NCBI RefSeq assembly: GCF_004349105.1 | Contig: NZ_SMLB01000015.1 | Span: 1-64,000, forward strand | DNA: 64,000 nt | Direction: 5' to 3' | Source of the DNA: Jiangella aurantiaca | Lineage (GTDB): Bacteria > Actinomycetota > Actinomycetes > Jiangellales > Jiangellaceae | Shown here: positions 24,501 through 32,351 of the stretch, piece by piece | Numbering within the stretch: position 1 is the stretch's first letter | Layout of the letters: every line of letters begins with the position of its first letter | The notes under the pieces: model-generated | Seen by the model: the letters and a program-made list of their open reading frames with translations, nothing else | Databases searched by the model: none | What the model was told of the DNA's origin: nothing | Made by a program: the position numbers and the translations under genes

Positions 24501-26186
24501 CCGCTCCATGATCGACATCAGCTCGGCCACCCGGCGGCCGGTGGTCTCCTCGTCTGCGCCGATGCCCGCGATGACGTCGGAGTCCTCGCCGCGGCGCACG
24601 TGCGGCAGCCAGCGCATCCAGTTCCAGGCCGCGCCGCCGTCGGAGTCGGAGAGCACCACTATGTCGACGTCGGCGGGGCTGTGCAGCGTCGCGACCTGGG
24701 CGGCCATCCAGCCGGCCACACGCCGGCGGATGTCGTCGCGCCCGGCCACGCCGGTGACGCCGGCCTGTTCGAGCGGCACGCCGACCGGGACGTCGGGCGC
24801 CGTCCAGTGCAGCACGCGCTCGTGCTCTTCGCGCGCGGGGTCGGTCATGGAGACCTCGCTGGGCACGTCCGCGGTGCCGACCCGCACCTGCATGAAGTCG
24901 GGATCGGTGCGCCGCCGCTCCCAGAGCCGGGACCTCGGGCCGGTGGCGAACAGCAACAGCGTGGCGGGGTCGGGGAGGTCGCGCCGGCGGGCCGACCGCT
25001 CCGTCACCAGCCCGGTGTAGGCCTGGCTCTCGATGTTGCGGATGCGGTCGACGTAGGTCCTCATCTCGTCGTGGTACCGCGTCTGCTGCTGGGTCTTCGT
25101 GCTGCGGTAGCGCGAGATCATCATGATCGGCGTGATGATCATGATCATCAGGCTGAACGGCGAGCGGGTGAAGTAGAACATCGCCCCGCCCATGATCGCC
25201 GGCGCCAGCGAGATGGCCCACGGCATGGGCTCCTTGTCGGGCTTGCGCGGCTCGGTGGGCAGCCGGAACTCCGTCTGCCGTGGCGGCGGCAGCAGCCGGG
25301 GCGGTCGGTTGTAGTCAAGCGTGACGCCGCCCGGACTGGGCGACAGCGAGGCGTCCGGATCGGCCGGCAGCGCCAGCTCGAGCACGACGTCGCCGACCAC
25401 CAGCGCGCCGCCCGGCGGCCAGGTGACTGGGCCGTCCACCGGCACGCGGTCGAGGTGCAGGAACGGCCGGTCGGCCTCGGGGTCGACGGTGAGGTTGGGG
25501 TGCTTGAGCCGGGCCAGCTCCTCCATGCGCTTCTTGAACCGGCGCCGGCGCCGGCGCCGCCTCTTCTCGGGCGGTGGCTCCTCGTCCTTCGGCACCACGA
25601 TGGGACCCTCCAGCAGCCGTTCCCGGACCGGCGGCGGGACCAGCACGCCGACCAGCGACGGGTCGGGTGTCAGCGTGACGGTGCCGTCGACGGCGACGTC
25701 GAGGCGGGCGGCCACGGGCGGGGTGTCCTCGCCGTACAGGTGGACGGCGGACCCGGCCCGGCTGCCGATCTCGTGGCTGCCGGGCGAGAGGTAATCGACG
25801 TGACCGGAGCCCGGACCGGACACGGTGCGCACCTGGACCACGCCGGTGCGCTCGCCGAACACGTCGGGCAGCGGCAAGCCGACGCCCACCAGGGCACCGT
25901 TGCGCAGCGACGACTCCGCGACCCGCGTGGCAGGGTCGAGCGGGGTGCCGCCGAGATAGAGGGTGGGCGGCGGGTCGGCCGCCGCCGTGGCGTCGTCGAG
26001 GACGCTCTCGCCCACGACGCCCAGGTGGCGGCCGGCGGTGCGGACGACGTGCGGCTCGGGCGCCGGGCGCACCCGGGCAGCGAGCTGCCGGGCGATGTCG
26101 GCGATGGTGGCCTCGTCCTCACAGTCGATGGCGAGGTCGACGACATCGCCGTCGCCCGATGCGGTGGCGCTCAGCAACAGCCGCAC
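21516..26186 (-). CDS. EssC/EccC-type type VII secretion ATPase
   Basis: A 1556-residue FtsK/SpoIIIE-type ATPase, the motor of type VII secretion. Residues 1-300 form two forkhead-like or ubiquitin-like domains, as in Firmicutes EssC and unlike mycobacterial EccC. An Arg tract lies at about 209-220, two membrane helices at 321-360, then a degenerate ATPase domain to about 690. The main ATPase has Walker A GTTGSGKS (744-751), Walker B LLIIIDEF (847-854) and LLATQRPAGVV. Two further domains have GAPRSGRST (about 1079) and GPRRSGRST (about 1372), where Arg replaces the usual P-loop Lys. GTG start. The WXG100 gene lies upstream and the substrate cassette downstream; no other secretion component is present. 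Confidence 0.92.
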   Translation of the reverse strand: MRLLLSATASGDGDVVDLAIDCEDEATIADIARQLAARVRPAPEPHVVRTAGRHLGVVGESVLDDATAAADPPPTLYLGGTPLDPATRVAESSLRNGALVGVGLPLPDVFGERTGVVQVRTVSGPGSGHVDYLSPGSHEIGSRAGSAVHLYGEDTPPVAARLDVAVDGTVTLTPDPSLVGVLVPPPVRERLLEGPIVVPKDEEPPPEKRRRRRRRRFKKRMEELARLKHPNLTVDPEADRPFLHLDRVPVDGPVTWPPGGALVVGDVVLELALPADPDASLSPSPGGVTLDYNRPPRLLPPPRQTEFRLPTEPRKPDKEPMPWAISLAPAIMGGAMFYFTRSPFSLMIMIITPIMMISRYRSTKTQQQTRYHDEMRTYVDRIRNIESQAYTGLVTERSARRRDLPDPATLLLFATGPRSRLWERRRTDPDFMQVRVGTADVPSEVSMTDPAREEHERVLHWTAPDVPVGVPLEQAGVTGVAGRDDIRRRVAGWMAAQVATLHSPADVDIVVLSDSDGGAAWNWMRWLPHVRRGEDSDVIAGIGADEETTGRRVAELMSIMERRKAVLNDRGGGMLAKREITFPPILVLLDGARRIRLLPGLITLLREGPRLGLTFLCLDADERLLPEECRVVVSIGEFGTATVRQTGQPTVEGIRLDVVSAEWCERLGRALAPVKDVSSEDLSSSLPSSSRLLDVLKLDPPTAEAIQGWWASIGRTTRAVIGEGMDGPFSVDIKADGPHGLVAGTTGSGKSELLQTLIASLSVANRPDEMTFVLVDYKGGAAFKDCNNLAHTVGMVTDLDGHLTTRALDSLAAELHRREHQLAKAGKKDIEDYLAAKGPGDDPMPRLLIIIDEFAALVTELPDFVKGLVDIARRGRSLGVHLLLATQRPAGVVSSEIKSNTNLRIALRVTDGNDSQDVIEAKDAAEISKSTPGRAYARLGAASLVAFQSSRVGGRPHAPDAQVTVDLRQLEWDSLGRAPKKADDGDKDEDVTIPTDLESLVTAINEASQRSGIAAPPPPWLPPLEDVVTLDQVLTDAEAVIETGRAIRLPFGVVDVPREQRRSVASYDLSGGGHLGIIGAPRSGRSTALRAVAGLVGRALSPRDVHLYGVDCGNNALLPMVGLPHTGAVVSRDQPERLSALSARIRAEIGRRQQILAEQGFSDLSEQRAAAAPDARLPYLLVLFDRWEGFVQSFENFDSGRLIDQWMQILQEGPGVGVKVVMTADRTALVGRVSALVEDKMMLRMTDNGDFGNIGMNPKKVPEHMPPGRGFRAEGLRETQIALLTDDVEGTAQVSALQQIAREAKERHADVPRRFLPFRVDQLPARISYTDALALAERPLAPTELPVAVGGDTLTLRVLDAIDHGPGILVLGPRRSGRSTTLLTMARSMLERDWKLLVITPRRSPLNALAGRSGVEAVIDLEADKDATTKLYDSMVPEKGGRPSAVVVDDMELMGVDGWMVDLLTKHLPKLRDTGSVIVAAGTTDDLGSSYRGPAAVLKKSRSGVLLSPGAPADGDHFGIKLPRSLTGGMPPGRGLFSAAGQWQLVQVPETTVEKQ

Positions 26187-26297
26187 GTAACCGTCCCGTT
26201 TCCGCGTTCAGCGTGATGGCATACTCACGAACTATCGTACTCGTGCGCAAGTGTCGCGCTTTACAGCGCTTCGGACTACCCGGCCGAACCGGGCCGT

Positions 26298-26344
26298 TGA
26301 ATGGGTGGCCCAAATCCATTCAATGGAAGTGGGCCACCCATTCA
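26298..26344 (-). promoter_or_regulatory. long perfect hairpin between WXG100 gene and eccC
   Basis: Perfect 15-nt arms TGAATGGGTGGCCCA and its complement flank a 17-nt loop that holds a smaller CCATT/AATGG pair. It lies 18 nt after the WXG100 stop and 111 nt before eccC. With no T tract it may be a partial terminator or an RNA stabiliser that keeps WXG100 output above that of the ATPase. Confidence 0.65.
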
Positions 26345-26362
26345 GCCAACGTCGGCCGACTG

Positions 26363-26635
26363 TCAGATACGGTCCGGCTCGCCGGTGGCTTCAGCGATGT
26401 TGTTGTGGTTGACCCGCACGTCGTCCGCAGCGCCGGTCAGCGCGTCGCGCAGCGTGTCCAGGTTGGTGCGGTATTCCTCCCACGCACCGCGGAAGTCGTC
26501 GGAGTAGCGGCCGGTCCAGACCGCGTTCGCCACACCGTTGTCAACCTCGGTCTTGATCGTCTGAGCGGACTCGGAGTTCCTGGTGAACGTCCCGTGGAGT
26601 TCCCGGAGAGTCCCAAGTTCTGCACCTACACCCAT
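26363..26635 (-). CDS. WXG100 family type VII secretion protein
   Basis: A 90-residue EsxA-like protein. The WXG motif is in NAVWTGRYSDDFRGAW (W at about residue 40), between two helices, and the length is typical. Such proteins are secreted as helical hairpin dimers and bind the last ATPase domain of EccC. The ATG is preceded by GAGGGAG at 9-10 nt. The promoter is about 60 nt upstream and the ATPase gene follows. Confidence 0.93.
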   Translation of the reverse strand: MGVGAELGTLRELHGTFTRNSESAQTIKTEVDNGVANAVWTGRYSDDFRGAWEEYRTNLDTLRDALTGAADDVRVNHNNIAEATGEPDRI

Positions 26636-26697
26636 GGTTCTTTACTCCCTCGTGAATGACTAGGCCCCACCACGTCGGGTGTGGCACGACACTGGAA

Positions 26698-26725
26698 ATT
26701 CTACCGGCCGTCGCGCATTTTGCAA
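26698..26725 (-). promoter_or_regulatory. candidate promoter of WXG100-eccC
   Basis: TTGCAA and TAGAAT are spaced by 16 nt on the minus strand, close to consensus, in an A/T-richer stretch. Transcription would start near 26690, leaving a leader of about 55 nt. Confidence 0.65.
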
Positions 26726-26791
26726 CTGCAGGAGCGGCCTTTTTCCAATTTCTCTCGAGATGATTTCGGTAATGGAACGGAGCTATTGGCC

Positions 26792-26813
26792 CGAGGGCGT
26801 CGGGTAGCCCTCG
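26792..26813 (-). terminator. hairpin after the Tad/BTAD operon
   Basis: CGAGGGC and GCCCTCG enclose 8 nt, about 80 nt past the stop of the LysM-BTAD gene and before the WXG100 promoter. No T tract, so only a candidate. The stretch 26636-26894 otherwise holds the WXG100 promoter and no gene. Confidence 0.35.
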
Positions 26814-26894
26814 ACGGCAATTATCGTTCCCTTTCAAAGAAACTATCCCGAGACGTTTCCGGGTACCTCCTTCGACAATACAAGGTGCCCACGA

Positions 26895-29876
26895 CTAAGC
26901 GAGATCGCGATGTCTCCCTCCGCCGCCCGGCACCAGCTCCTCGAGCAGCGCGGCCGTCTCCGGCGCGAGCTCGATGCCGCCGATGCCGAGGAGGGTCTCG
27001 CTCATCTCGCCCTCCACCGCCATGACGCCGCCTCGCCCGTCGACGGCGTGCTGGGCGAGGATCAGGTCGCGCCAGAGCAGCTGCTCCGCCGGCCTGACCC
27101 GCAGCCCGGCCCGGGCCGCGGCTGCCGCCGTGGCCGGGTCGCCGCCGTCGCGGGTGATGACGGACAACCGGTGCGCGGCGTCGACCAGCAGGTCAGACGC
27201 CACGCGTTCGACGCGGGCCCGGGCGATCCAGGCGTAGCGACCCTGCGGCCGCTCGCTGAGCACCGGGCCGCGGGCCACCCGCAGCGCCCGGCGCAGCAGG
27301 TCGGCCTCCTCGGACGGGCGCCGCACCTGCCGCGCCTGGCTGAGCAGCGCGCACACGACGTCCCAGTCCAGGACGACGGCGTCGCTCAGCTTCAGCCGGC
27401 CGTCCTCGGTCATGAGCAGGTACGGCGAGCCGGCGCGGTCGACGCCGAGCCACTCGCGCACCCGGGCGAAGGTCGACTCGCGCACCGCCGCGGTGACGCC
27501 GCGCGGCCACACGGCCGCCGCCAGCACCGTCGGGTGCACCCCCTCGCGGTGCAGCGCCAGGTGCACGACGATCTCGGTGGCCAGCGCGCGGCGCTCCGCC
27601 TCGATCTCGGTGCGGGCCTGCACCACCACCGGGCCCAGGATGTACACCCGGACCGGCGCCGTGGCCAGCTCTGCCTCCGTGACCAGCGTGCGCACCTGCG
27701 GCACCTCTGGCCGGATCTCCGGCAGCCAGGCCTCGTTGAAGTTCGGGCCGGCGGGGTCGGGGTCGTGGCTGCGGTCGGGGTCGACCAGCCCGACCAGCGC
27801 CTCGATGCTGCGCCATGACAGCTGGTTGGCCCGCACGGACAGCCCCAAGGCCGGCAGCTCCAGGGTGCCGGCGGCGTCGACGTGGATGCGCCAGCGCGCG
27901 CCCGGCACGTCGCCGGCGCAGACCACGCCGAGCGGCGACCGGCCGGCGGCGTTCGTCAGCGCGACCAGCTGCTCGGCCAGCTCGCCGGTGGGCGGCGTGC
28001 CGAGCACGAGGTACTCCGGCATCCAGGTGCCGGCGCCGCCCGGGCGGACCCGGCCGGTGAGCACATCGGCGCCGAGCCGGTCGGCGCGGCGGGCGGCCAG
28101 CTCCGGCAGCAGCGGCTCGACGCCGTCGACCAGCCGCAGCCGGCCAGGATCGAAGACGCTCAGCGCATCGGGCAGGCCATCGGCGGTGACCCGCAGGTGG
28201 TCGGACCACTGGTTGGTGGCCAGCTCGACCGCCAGCGCGGTGACCACCTCGAAGGTGGCCTCGGGGTCGCCGTCGATGCAGATGGGGCCGCCGGCCGCCT
28301 CGAGGTCGACGAGGACGTCGCGGTCGCCGCTGCGGCCCAACGAGACCAGCCCGGGGAACGGCGCCAGCACCCGGCCCCGCAGCTCCGGGTCGACGGCGAC
28401 GTCGGAGCGGGCCAGGATCCAGCGGCGGCCTTCGTCGAGCACCGACCACGGCTCCGGCGCGTCGGCCCGGGCGGGCGCCAGCAGCAGCTCGACCGAGGTG
28501 CTGTCGACCACCGCGGCGTAGACCGGGGGCAGCGGCCGGCCGGCCTCCTGGCACGCCACGGCCAGGTGCCGCAGCGCGTAGTCGAGCCAGCGGGCGCGGT
28601 CGGGGTCGGCGCCGATGCGCAGCGCCACCTCGGCCTCGACCTCGTCGCCGCCCGGCTCCGGCGTGCGCCGCCGCCGGCGGACCAGCTCCAGCGCGGCCAG
28701 CACGCCCGCCGCCAGCAGCCCGGCGTCGATGAGCCCGGCGTGCGGGTTGGTGTTGACCGTCTCGGCCTCGCCGGTGGCGACGAAGTCGGCGAACAGGCCG
28801 GCCCCGGCCTCGCCGATGCCCTCCTGCTGGCCGCCGCCCTCGTCGGGCGCGACCGGCGGGGTGGCCGGCGGCGCGGGCGGGGTCTCCGGCACCGGCGTCT
28901 CCGCCGTGACGACGTCCACGCCGACGGCGTCGGCCGGTACGATGAGCAGCCAGTTCGGGTAGATCAGCCGGGCCAGCGACAGCTCGTGCCCGTCGGGCTG
29001 GGTGCGGCCGCGGTTGAGCTCGAAGATCTCCTGGTAGCGCCGGCCGTCGCCCAGCGTGCGCTCGGCGATGTCCCAGAGGTTGTCGTGGTAGCGGCCGTCC
29101 GGCGGCTGCACGATGTAGACCTTCTGGCCGACCAGCTCGGCGCCCTCCTCGGGGTCGAGCACCATGTCGCCCAGGCGGTACTCCACCTCCTCGGTTACGG
29201 GTGCCGCGGCCGGCGGCGTCTCCTGCTGCACGGTGACCTCGGCCTGGCCGTCGTAGGCCTCTGCGGTGACGCTGGTGCCGACCGGCGGGGCCTCCGGCGC
29301 CGCGGCCGGCGAGGCGGCCGCGGCCTGGCCGACGGCCGCGGTGGCCACCAGCACCGACGCGACCAGCGCGCGGGCGAACCGCTGGGTCGGCCCGGACAGC
29401 GGCACCCGGCTGGGCAGTCCGACGCCACGCACGGCGCTGCGCAGCTCGATCAGCACGCAGACGGTGAACTGCAGCCAGGCCAGCCACACCACCCACAGCA
29501 GCACGCCGACCAGCTGCTCGGCGCCGATGGTGGCGGTGAGGTCGTCGCGGGTCGGCAGCGACGTCGGGATAGGCGGCGGGCCGCCCAGGATCAGCAGCAG
29601 CACCGGCAGACCGATGACCAGCAGCGCGAGCGCGAACCCGGCCGCGATGGCCTGCGGCAAGCTGCGCTTGGCCTCCGGCACGCCGCGGCGCTGGAACCGC
29701 TGCGGCCCGGTCTCGCGCAGCGACGCGGTCGCCGTCACCGACGCCTCGATCGGCGACACCGGCCGGGCTGTGCGCTCGGTGCGGGTCTGCGGCCGCTGCG
29801 CCGCACTGTCATTCTGGCGCGTCTGCGCGGCCCTGCGCGTGCGGCGACCTGTGCCCGGTCCCCTCGTTTCGCTCAT
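26895..29876 (-). CDS. membrane-anchored LysM-BTAD domain protein
   Basis: A 993-residue protein. A basic N terminus leads to three membrane helices (about 75-99, 121-145, 168-188). A LysM-like region follows (YIVQPPDGRYHDNLWDIAERTLGDGRRY, about 253-310), then a Pro-rich linker and a fourth helix (383-399) before a run of arginines. The long C-terminal part ends in a BTAD/SARP-like helical domain (about 770-970: VYILGPVVVQARTEIE, then VHLALHREGVHPTVLAAAVWP). Such proteins often close actinobacterial Tad loci. A link between the wall and pilus-gene control is plausible but unproven. Its ATG overlaps the upstream stop. Confidence 0.82.
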   Translation of the reverse strand: MSETRGPGTGRRTRRAAQTRQNDSAAQRPQTRTERTARPVSPIEASVTATASLRETGPQRFQRRGVPEAKRSLPQAIAAGFALALLVIGLPVLLLILGGPPPIPTSLPTRDDLTATIGAEQLVGVLLWVVWLAWLQFTVCVLIELRSAVRGVGLPSRVPLSGPTQRFARALVASVLVATAAVGQAAAASPAAAPEAPPVGTSVTAEAYDGQAEVTVQQETPPAAAPVTEEVEYRLGDMVLDPEEGAELVGQKVYIVQPPDGRYHDNLWDIAERTLGDGRRYQEIFELNRGRTQPDGHELSLARLIYPNWLLIVPADAVGVDVVTAETPVPETPPAPPATPPVAPDEGGGQQEGIGEAGAGLFADFVATGEAETVNTNPHAGLIDAGLLAAGVLAALELVRRRRRTPEPGGDEVEAEVALRIGADPDRARWLDYALRHLAVACQEAGRPLPPVYAAVVDSTSVELLLAPARADAPEPWSVLDEGRRWILARSDVAVDPELRGRVLAPFPGLVSLGRSGDRDVLVDLEAAGGPICIDGDPEATFEVVTALAVELATNQWSDHLRVTADGLPDALSVFDPGRLRLVDGVEPLLPELAARRADRLGADVLTGRVRPGGAGTWMPEYLVLGTPPTGELAEQLVALTNAAGRSPLGVVCAGDVPGARWRIHVDAAGTLELPALGLSVRANQLSWRSIEALVGLVDPDRSHDPDPAGPNFNEAWLPEIRPEVPQVRTLVTEAELATAPVRVYILGPVVVQARTEIEAERRALATEIVVHLALHREGVHPTVLAAAVWPRGVTAAVRESTFARVREWLGVDRAGSPYLLMTEDGRLKLSDAVVLDWDVVCALLSQARQVRRPSEEADLLRRALRVARGPVLSERPQGRYAWIARARVERVASDLLVDAAHRLSVITRDGGDPATAAAAARAGLRVRPAEQLLWRDLILAQHAVDGRGGVMAVEGEMSETLLGIGGIELAPETAALLEELVPGGGGRHRDLA

Positions 29877-30304
29877 GGCAATTCCCCCGTGATGCCGACC
29901 GCCGGCCGTGAGGTGGCCTGGCCCTCGATGGCGAAGTCGTCGATGAAGATCAGCTGCAGCAGCGACGTGTTCACGGTGTCCTCGGCGTGCACGAACACCT
30001 CGTCGCCGTTCACCTGCACGGTCACCCGGCCGGCGTCGTAGCCGCGTGCGGTCATGTAGTCGACCGCGGCCTGCCGCGCCTCGGACTCCAGCAGGACCAC
30101 CTGGCCCGTCTCGCGCAGCGCCTCGATGTCGATCTGGTTGGCGGCCGAGCGGGCCGCCTGTTCGGCGTCGTCGAAAAGGCGCTGCCGCGCGTTGATGGCG
30201 AACCCTCCGTCGATGACCAGTCCGGCCAGCATGAACAACATGACGATCAGCGTGACGACCATCGCGCTGATGGCGCCCCGCTCGGACCGGGCCGCGCGCC
30301 TCAC
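29873..30304 (-). CDS. TadG/TadE-like pilus assembly protein
   Basis: A 143-residue protein starting RRAARSERGAISAMVVTLIV, an N-terminal helix preceded by the SERGA sequence typical of TadE/TadG proteins, then a helical region DDAEQAARSAANQIDI and a small extracytoplasmic domain. TadE/TadG proteins are minor pseudopilins of the Flp pilus. The upstream stop overlaps at 30301-30304. Confidence 0.85.
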   Translation of the reverse strand: MRRAARSERGAISAMVVTLIVMLFMLAGLVIDGGFAINARQRLFDDAEQAARSAANQIDIEALRETGQVVLLESEARQAAVDYMTARGYDAGRVTVQVNGDEVFVHAEDTVNTSLLQLIFIDDFAIEGQATSRPAVGITGELP

Positions 30305-30726
30305 AGCGTCCCCCGCAGCTCGTCGATGGGCGCGAAGCTCTCGCCCGCGAGCGTGGCGCTGCCCGGGAAGCCGGCGAACCCGAGCTCGCCGAAGCTGACC
30401 TGGCAGCTGACCCGGACGCTGATCATCTCGCCCGGCGCGAACGTGCCGCCGAGCTGGATCGGCGCGCAGGTGACGCCGTCGGGCCGGGTGCTGTCGACGA
30501 TGGCCTGCGCGGCCTGCCGCGCCGACGCGACGTCACGCTGCAGCGACGCCGACCGCACGGCGTCGCGCGCCATCGCCTCGACGTCGCCGCGGCGGTCGAC
30601 GTACCGGCCGAGCCCGACGATCAGCATCATGACCGCGATGAGGACAGGGGCGAGGATCACGACCTCGATGGCCATGGATCCCTCCTCTCTCCTCGCCGCG
30701 CGCGCGGCCCGCAGTCTCGTGATCAC
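30301..30726 (-). CDS. TadE-like pseudopilin
   Basis: A 141-residue protein with GTG start. REEGSMAIEVVILAPVLIAVM is a typical TadE head: Gly-Ser, Glu at +5 of the helix, then a membrane helix. The C-terminal domain holds two cysteines (GVTCAP and RVSCQV) that could pair outside the cell. It is translationally coupled on both sides by 4-nt overlaps. Confidence 0.86.
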   Translation of the reverse strand: MITRLRAARAARREEGSMAIEVVILAPVLIAVMMLIVGLGRYVDRRGDVEAMARDAVRSASLQRDVASARQAAQAIVDSTRPDGVTCAPIQLGGTFAPGEMISVRVSCQVSFGELGFAGFPGSATLAGESFAPIDELRGTL

Positions 30727-31142
30727 AGGTCCGGGACGAACTGCTCGATGGGGCCCTCGATGGTCTGCGAGACCTCGGGAGCCAGGTTGTTGATGATCTC
30801 CGTGGACCGGCCGCGGACGGTGACGCGGACGTTGTCGCCCACCTGGATCGCCTCGATGCTGGTGATGACCAGGTGGCCGTTCCCGACGGCGTCGGCGTAC
30901 TCGCGGCCACGGGTCTCCGCCGCCGCCAGCGCCGCCGGCGTGCCGCCGCCGATCCGCGCCGTCCGGGCCGCCTCGCGGGCGGCCGCCGCGGCGATCTGGT
31001 TGCCGTGCCAGGTCAGCGAGAACTGCACGATGATGAAGATGATCAAGAACATGATCGGGGTGTACATCGCGAGCTCGATCGCGCTCGCGCCCCGCTCTGG
31101 TCTCGACCGCAGCCGTGCGATCCGCGCCTGGACGACGTTCAT
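30723..31142 (-). CDS. TadE family pilus protein
   Basis: A 139-residue TadE-like protein: PERGASAIELAMYTPIMFLI carries the cleavage-like Gly-Ala and the Glu that in pilins binds the next subunit, followed by one helix and a short extracytoplasmic domain. First of three consecutive TadE/TadG-like genes. Confidence 0.87.
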   Translation of the reverse strand: MNVVQARIARLRSRPERGASAIELAMYTPIMFLIIFIIVQFSLTWHGNQIAAAAAREAARTARIGGGTPAALAAAETRGREYADAVGNGHLVITSIEAIQVGDNVRVTVRGRSTEIINNLAPEVSQTIEGPIEQFVPDL

Positions 31143-31149
31143 CGGTCCG

Positions 31150-31383
31150 TCAGAGCCCCCCGCCGGGAGCGTCCGGGATGTCGATGGACTCGGCCTCGTC
31201 GGTGACCAGGCGGTAGATCACCACGCCGACCGCCGCGGCGAGCGCCACGAGGATCGCCGTGATGATGACGAACTCGATGGCCGACGCGCCGCGCTCGGGC
31301 GCGCGGCGGGCCCGCTCGGTGTGCACCTGCAGGCTCAACAGCAGCCAGCCCAGCGGGCCGGCTGGCGAGAGGTTCAGCTTCAT
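31150..31383 (-). CDS. Flp-type pilin-like protein
   Basis: A 77-residue protein (ATG with AGGAG 8 nt upstream). RAPERGASAIEFVIITAILV has the GASAIEF processing and assembly pattern of class IVb pilins, one helix, and a short acidic tail (DEAESIDIPDAPGGGL). The 35-residue leader is longer than in most Flp pilins. It is the best candidate for the major pilin here. No prepilin peptidase gene is in the window. Confidence 0.8.
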   Translation of the reverse strand: MKLNLSPAGPLGWLLLSLQVHTERARRAPERGASAIEFVIITAILVALAAAVGVVIYRLVTDEAESIDIPDAPGGGL

Positions 31384-31430
31384 GGGGGTGTCTCCTGGTC
31401 GTGTTTGGTTCGGGCCGTGATTCTGGGGGA

Positions 31431-32351
31431 TCAACTCTGCTCCAGCACCCCCATCAGCGCGGGGTAGACGAGGAAGAGCAGGAAGCCGCAGCACAGCACC
31501 AGCTGGGCGACCAGCATGGACTGCGAGCGCTGCCCGGCCTTCCCCTCGATCTCGGCAAGTTCGCGACGGCGCAACGAGCTGGCCCGCGCGGCCAGCGACT
31601 CGCGCACCTTGGCGCCGTCCTCGGCCACCAGCGCCAGCGCCGCGGCGAGATCGCGCAGTTCGTCGACGCCGACCTCGTCGCCCAGTTCGCCCAGCGCAGC
31701 CCATGGCGTGACGCCGTGCAGCCGGGCGGTCAGGAGGGTATCGCGGATGCGCACCATGGCCCAGCCGTCGCTGAGCGAGGACGCCGCCTGCAACGCCTCG
31801 GGGACGCCGCGGCCGCCGGCGAGGTTCATGGCGACGAGGTCGAGGAACGAGCCGACTACGTGGCGGAAGTCGCGGCGGCGGTCGGCCGCGCTGGACCGCG
31901 CCGACAGCGTGGGGATGAGGCCGAAGACCAGCGCGAGCACGATCCCGATCACCGTGCCCGCCGGGATGCTCAGGCCGATGTTCGCGACCGAGAGGATCGC
32001 GGCCAGCACCACGGGCATCAGGAAGCCCAGCAGCGCGGCCAGCACCGAGGTCGCCAGGTGCCCTTCCACGGACCGGCCGAGCAGCGAGAGGTCGCGGCGC
32101 AGCGAGCCCAGGTTGATCCCGACGCCTTCGAGCGTGCCACGCAGCCGGCCGCCGAGCTTGCGCATCGCGGCCGACTCGCCGGCGCCGCTGGTGACCGCGG
32201 CGGCGGTGAGGCGGTCGCGCCGGGCCCGGCTGCGCTCGGCGTCGAGGCGGGCCAGCGCCGCGGCCGGGTTGACCCGCGGCACCGAGAGCACGTAGCCGAG
32301 CAGCAACGCGCCTGCACCGGCGATGGCGCCCGCGACCAGGATCAGCGTCAT
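31431..32351 (-). CDS. tadC: TadC-like type II secretion F domain protein
   Basis: A 306-residue inner membrane platform protein. It begins with a helix (MTLILVAGAIAGAGALLLGY), has two central helices around residues 100-145 and one at the C terminus (SMLVAQLVLCCGFLLFLVYP). The T2SF core is AADRRRDFRHVVGSFLDLVAMNLAGGRGVPEAL. It partners TadB under the TadA motor. The ATG overlaps the tadB stop. Confidence 0.9.
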   Translation of the reverse strand: MTLILVAGAIAGAGALLLGYVLSVPRVNPAAALARLDAERSRARRDRLTAAAVTSGAGESAAMRKLGGRLRGTLEGVGINLGSLRRDLSLLGRSVEGHLATSVLAALLGFLMPVVLAAILSVANIGLSIPAGTVIGIVLALVFGLIPTLSARSSAADRRRDFRHVVGSFLDLVAMNLAGGRGVPEALQAASSLSDGWAMVRIRDTLLTARLHGVTPWAALGELGDEVGVDELRDLAAALALVAEDGAKVRESLAARASSLRRRELAEIEGKAGQRSQSMLVAQLVLCCGFLLFLVYPALMGVLEQS

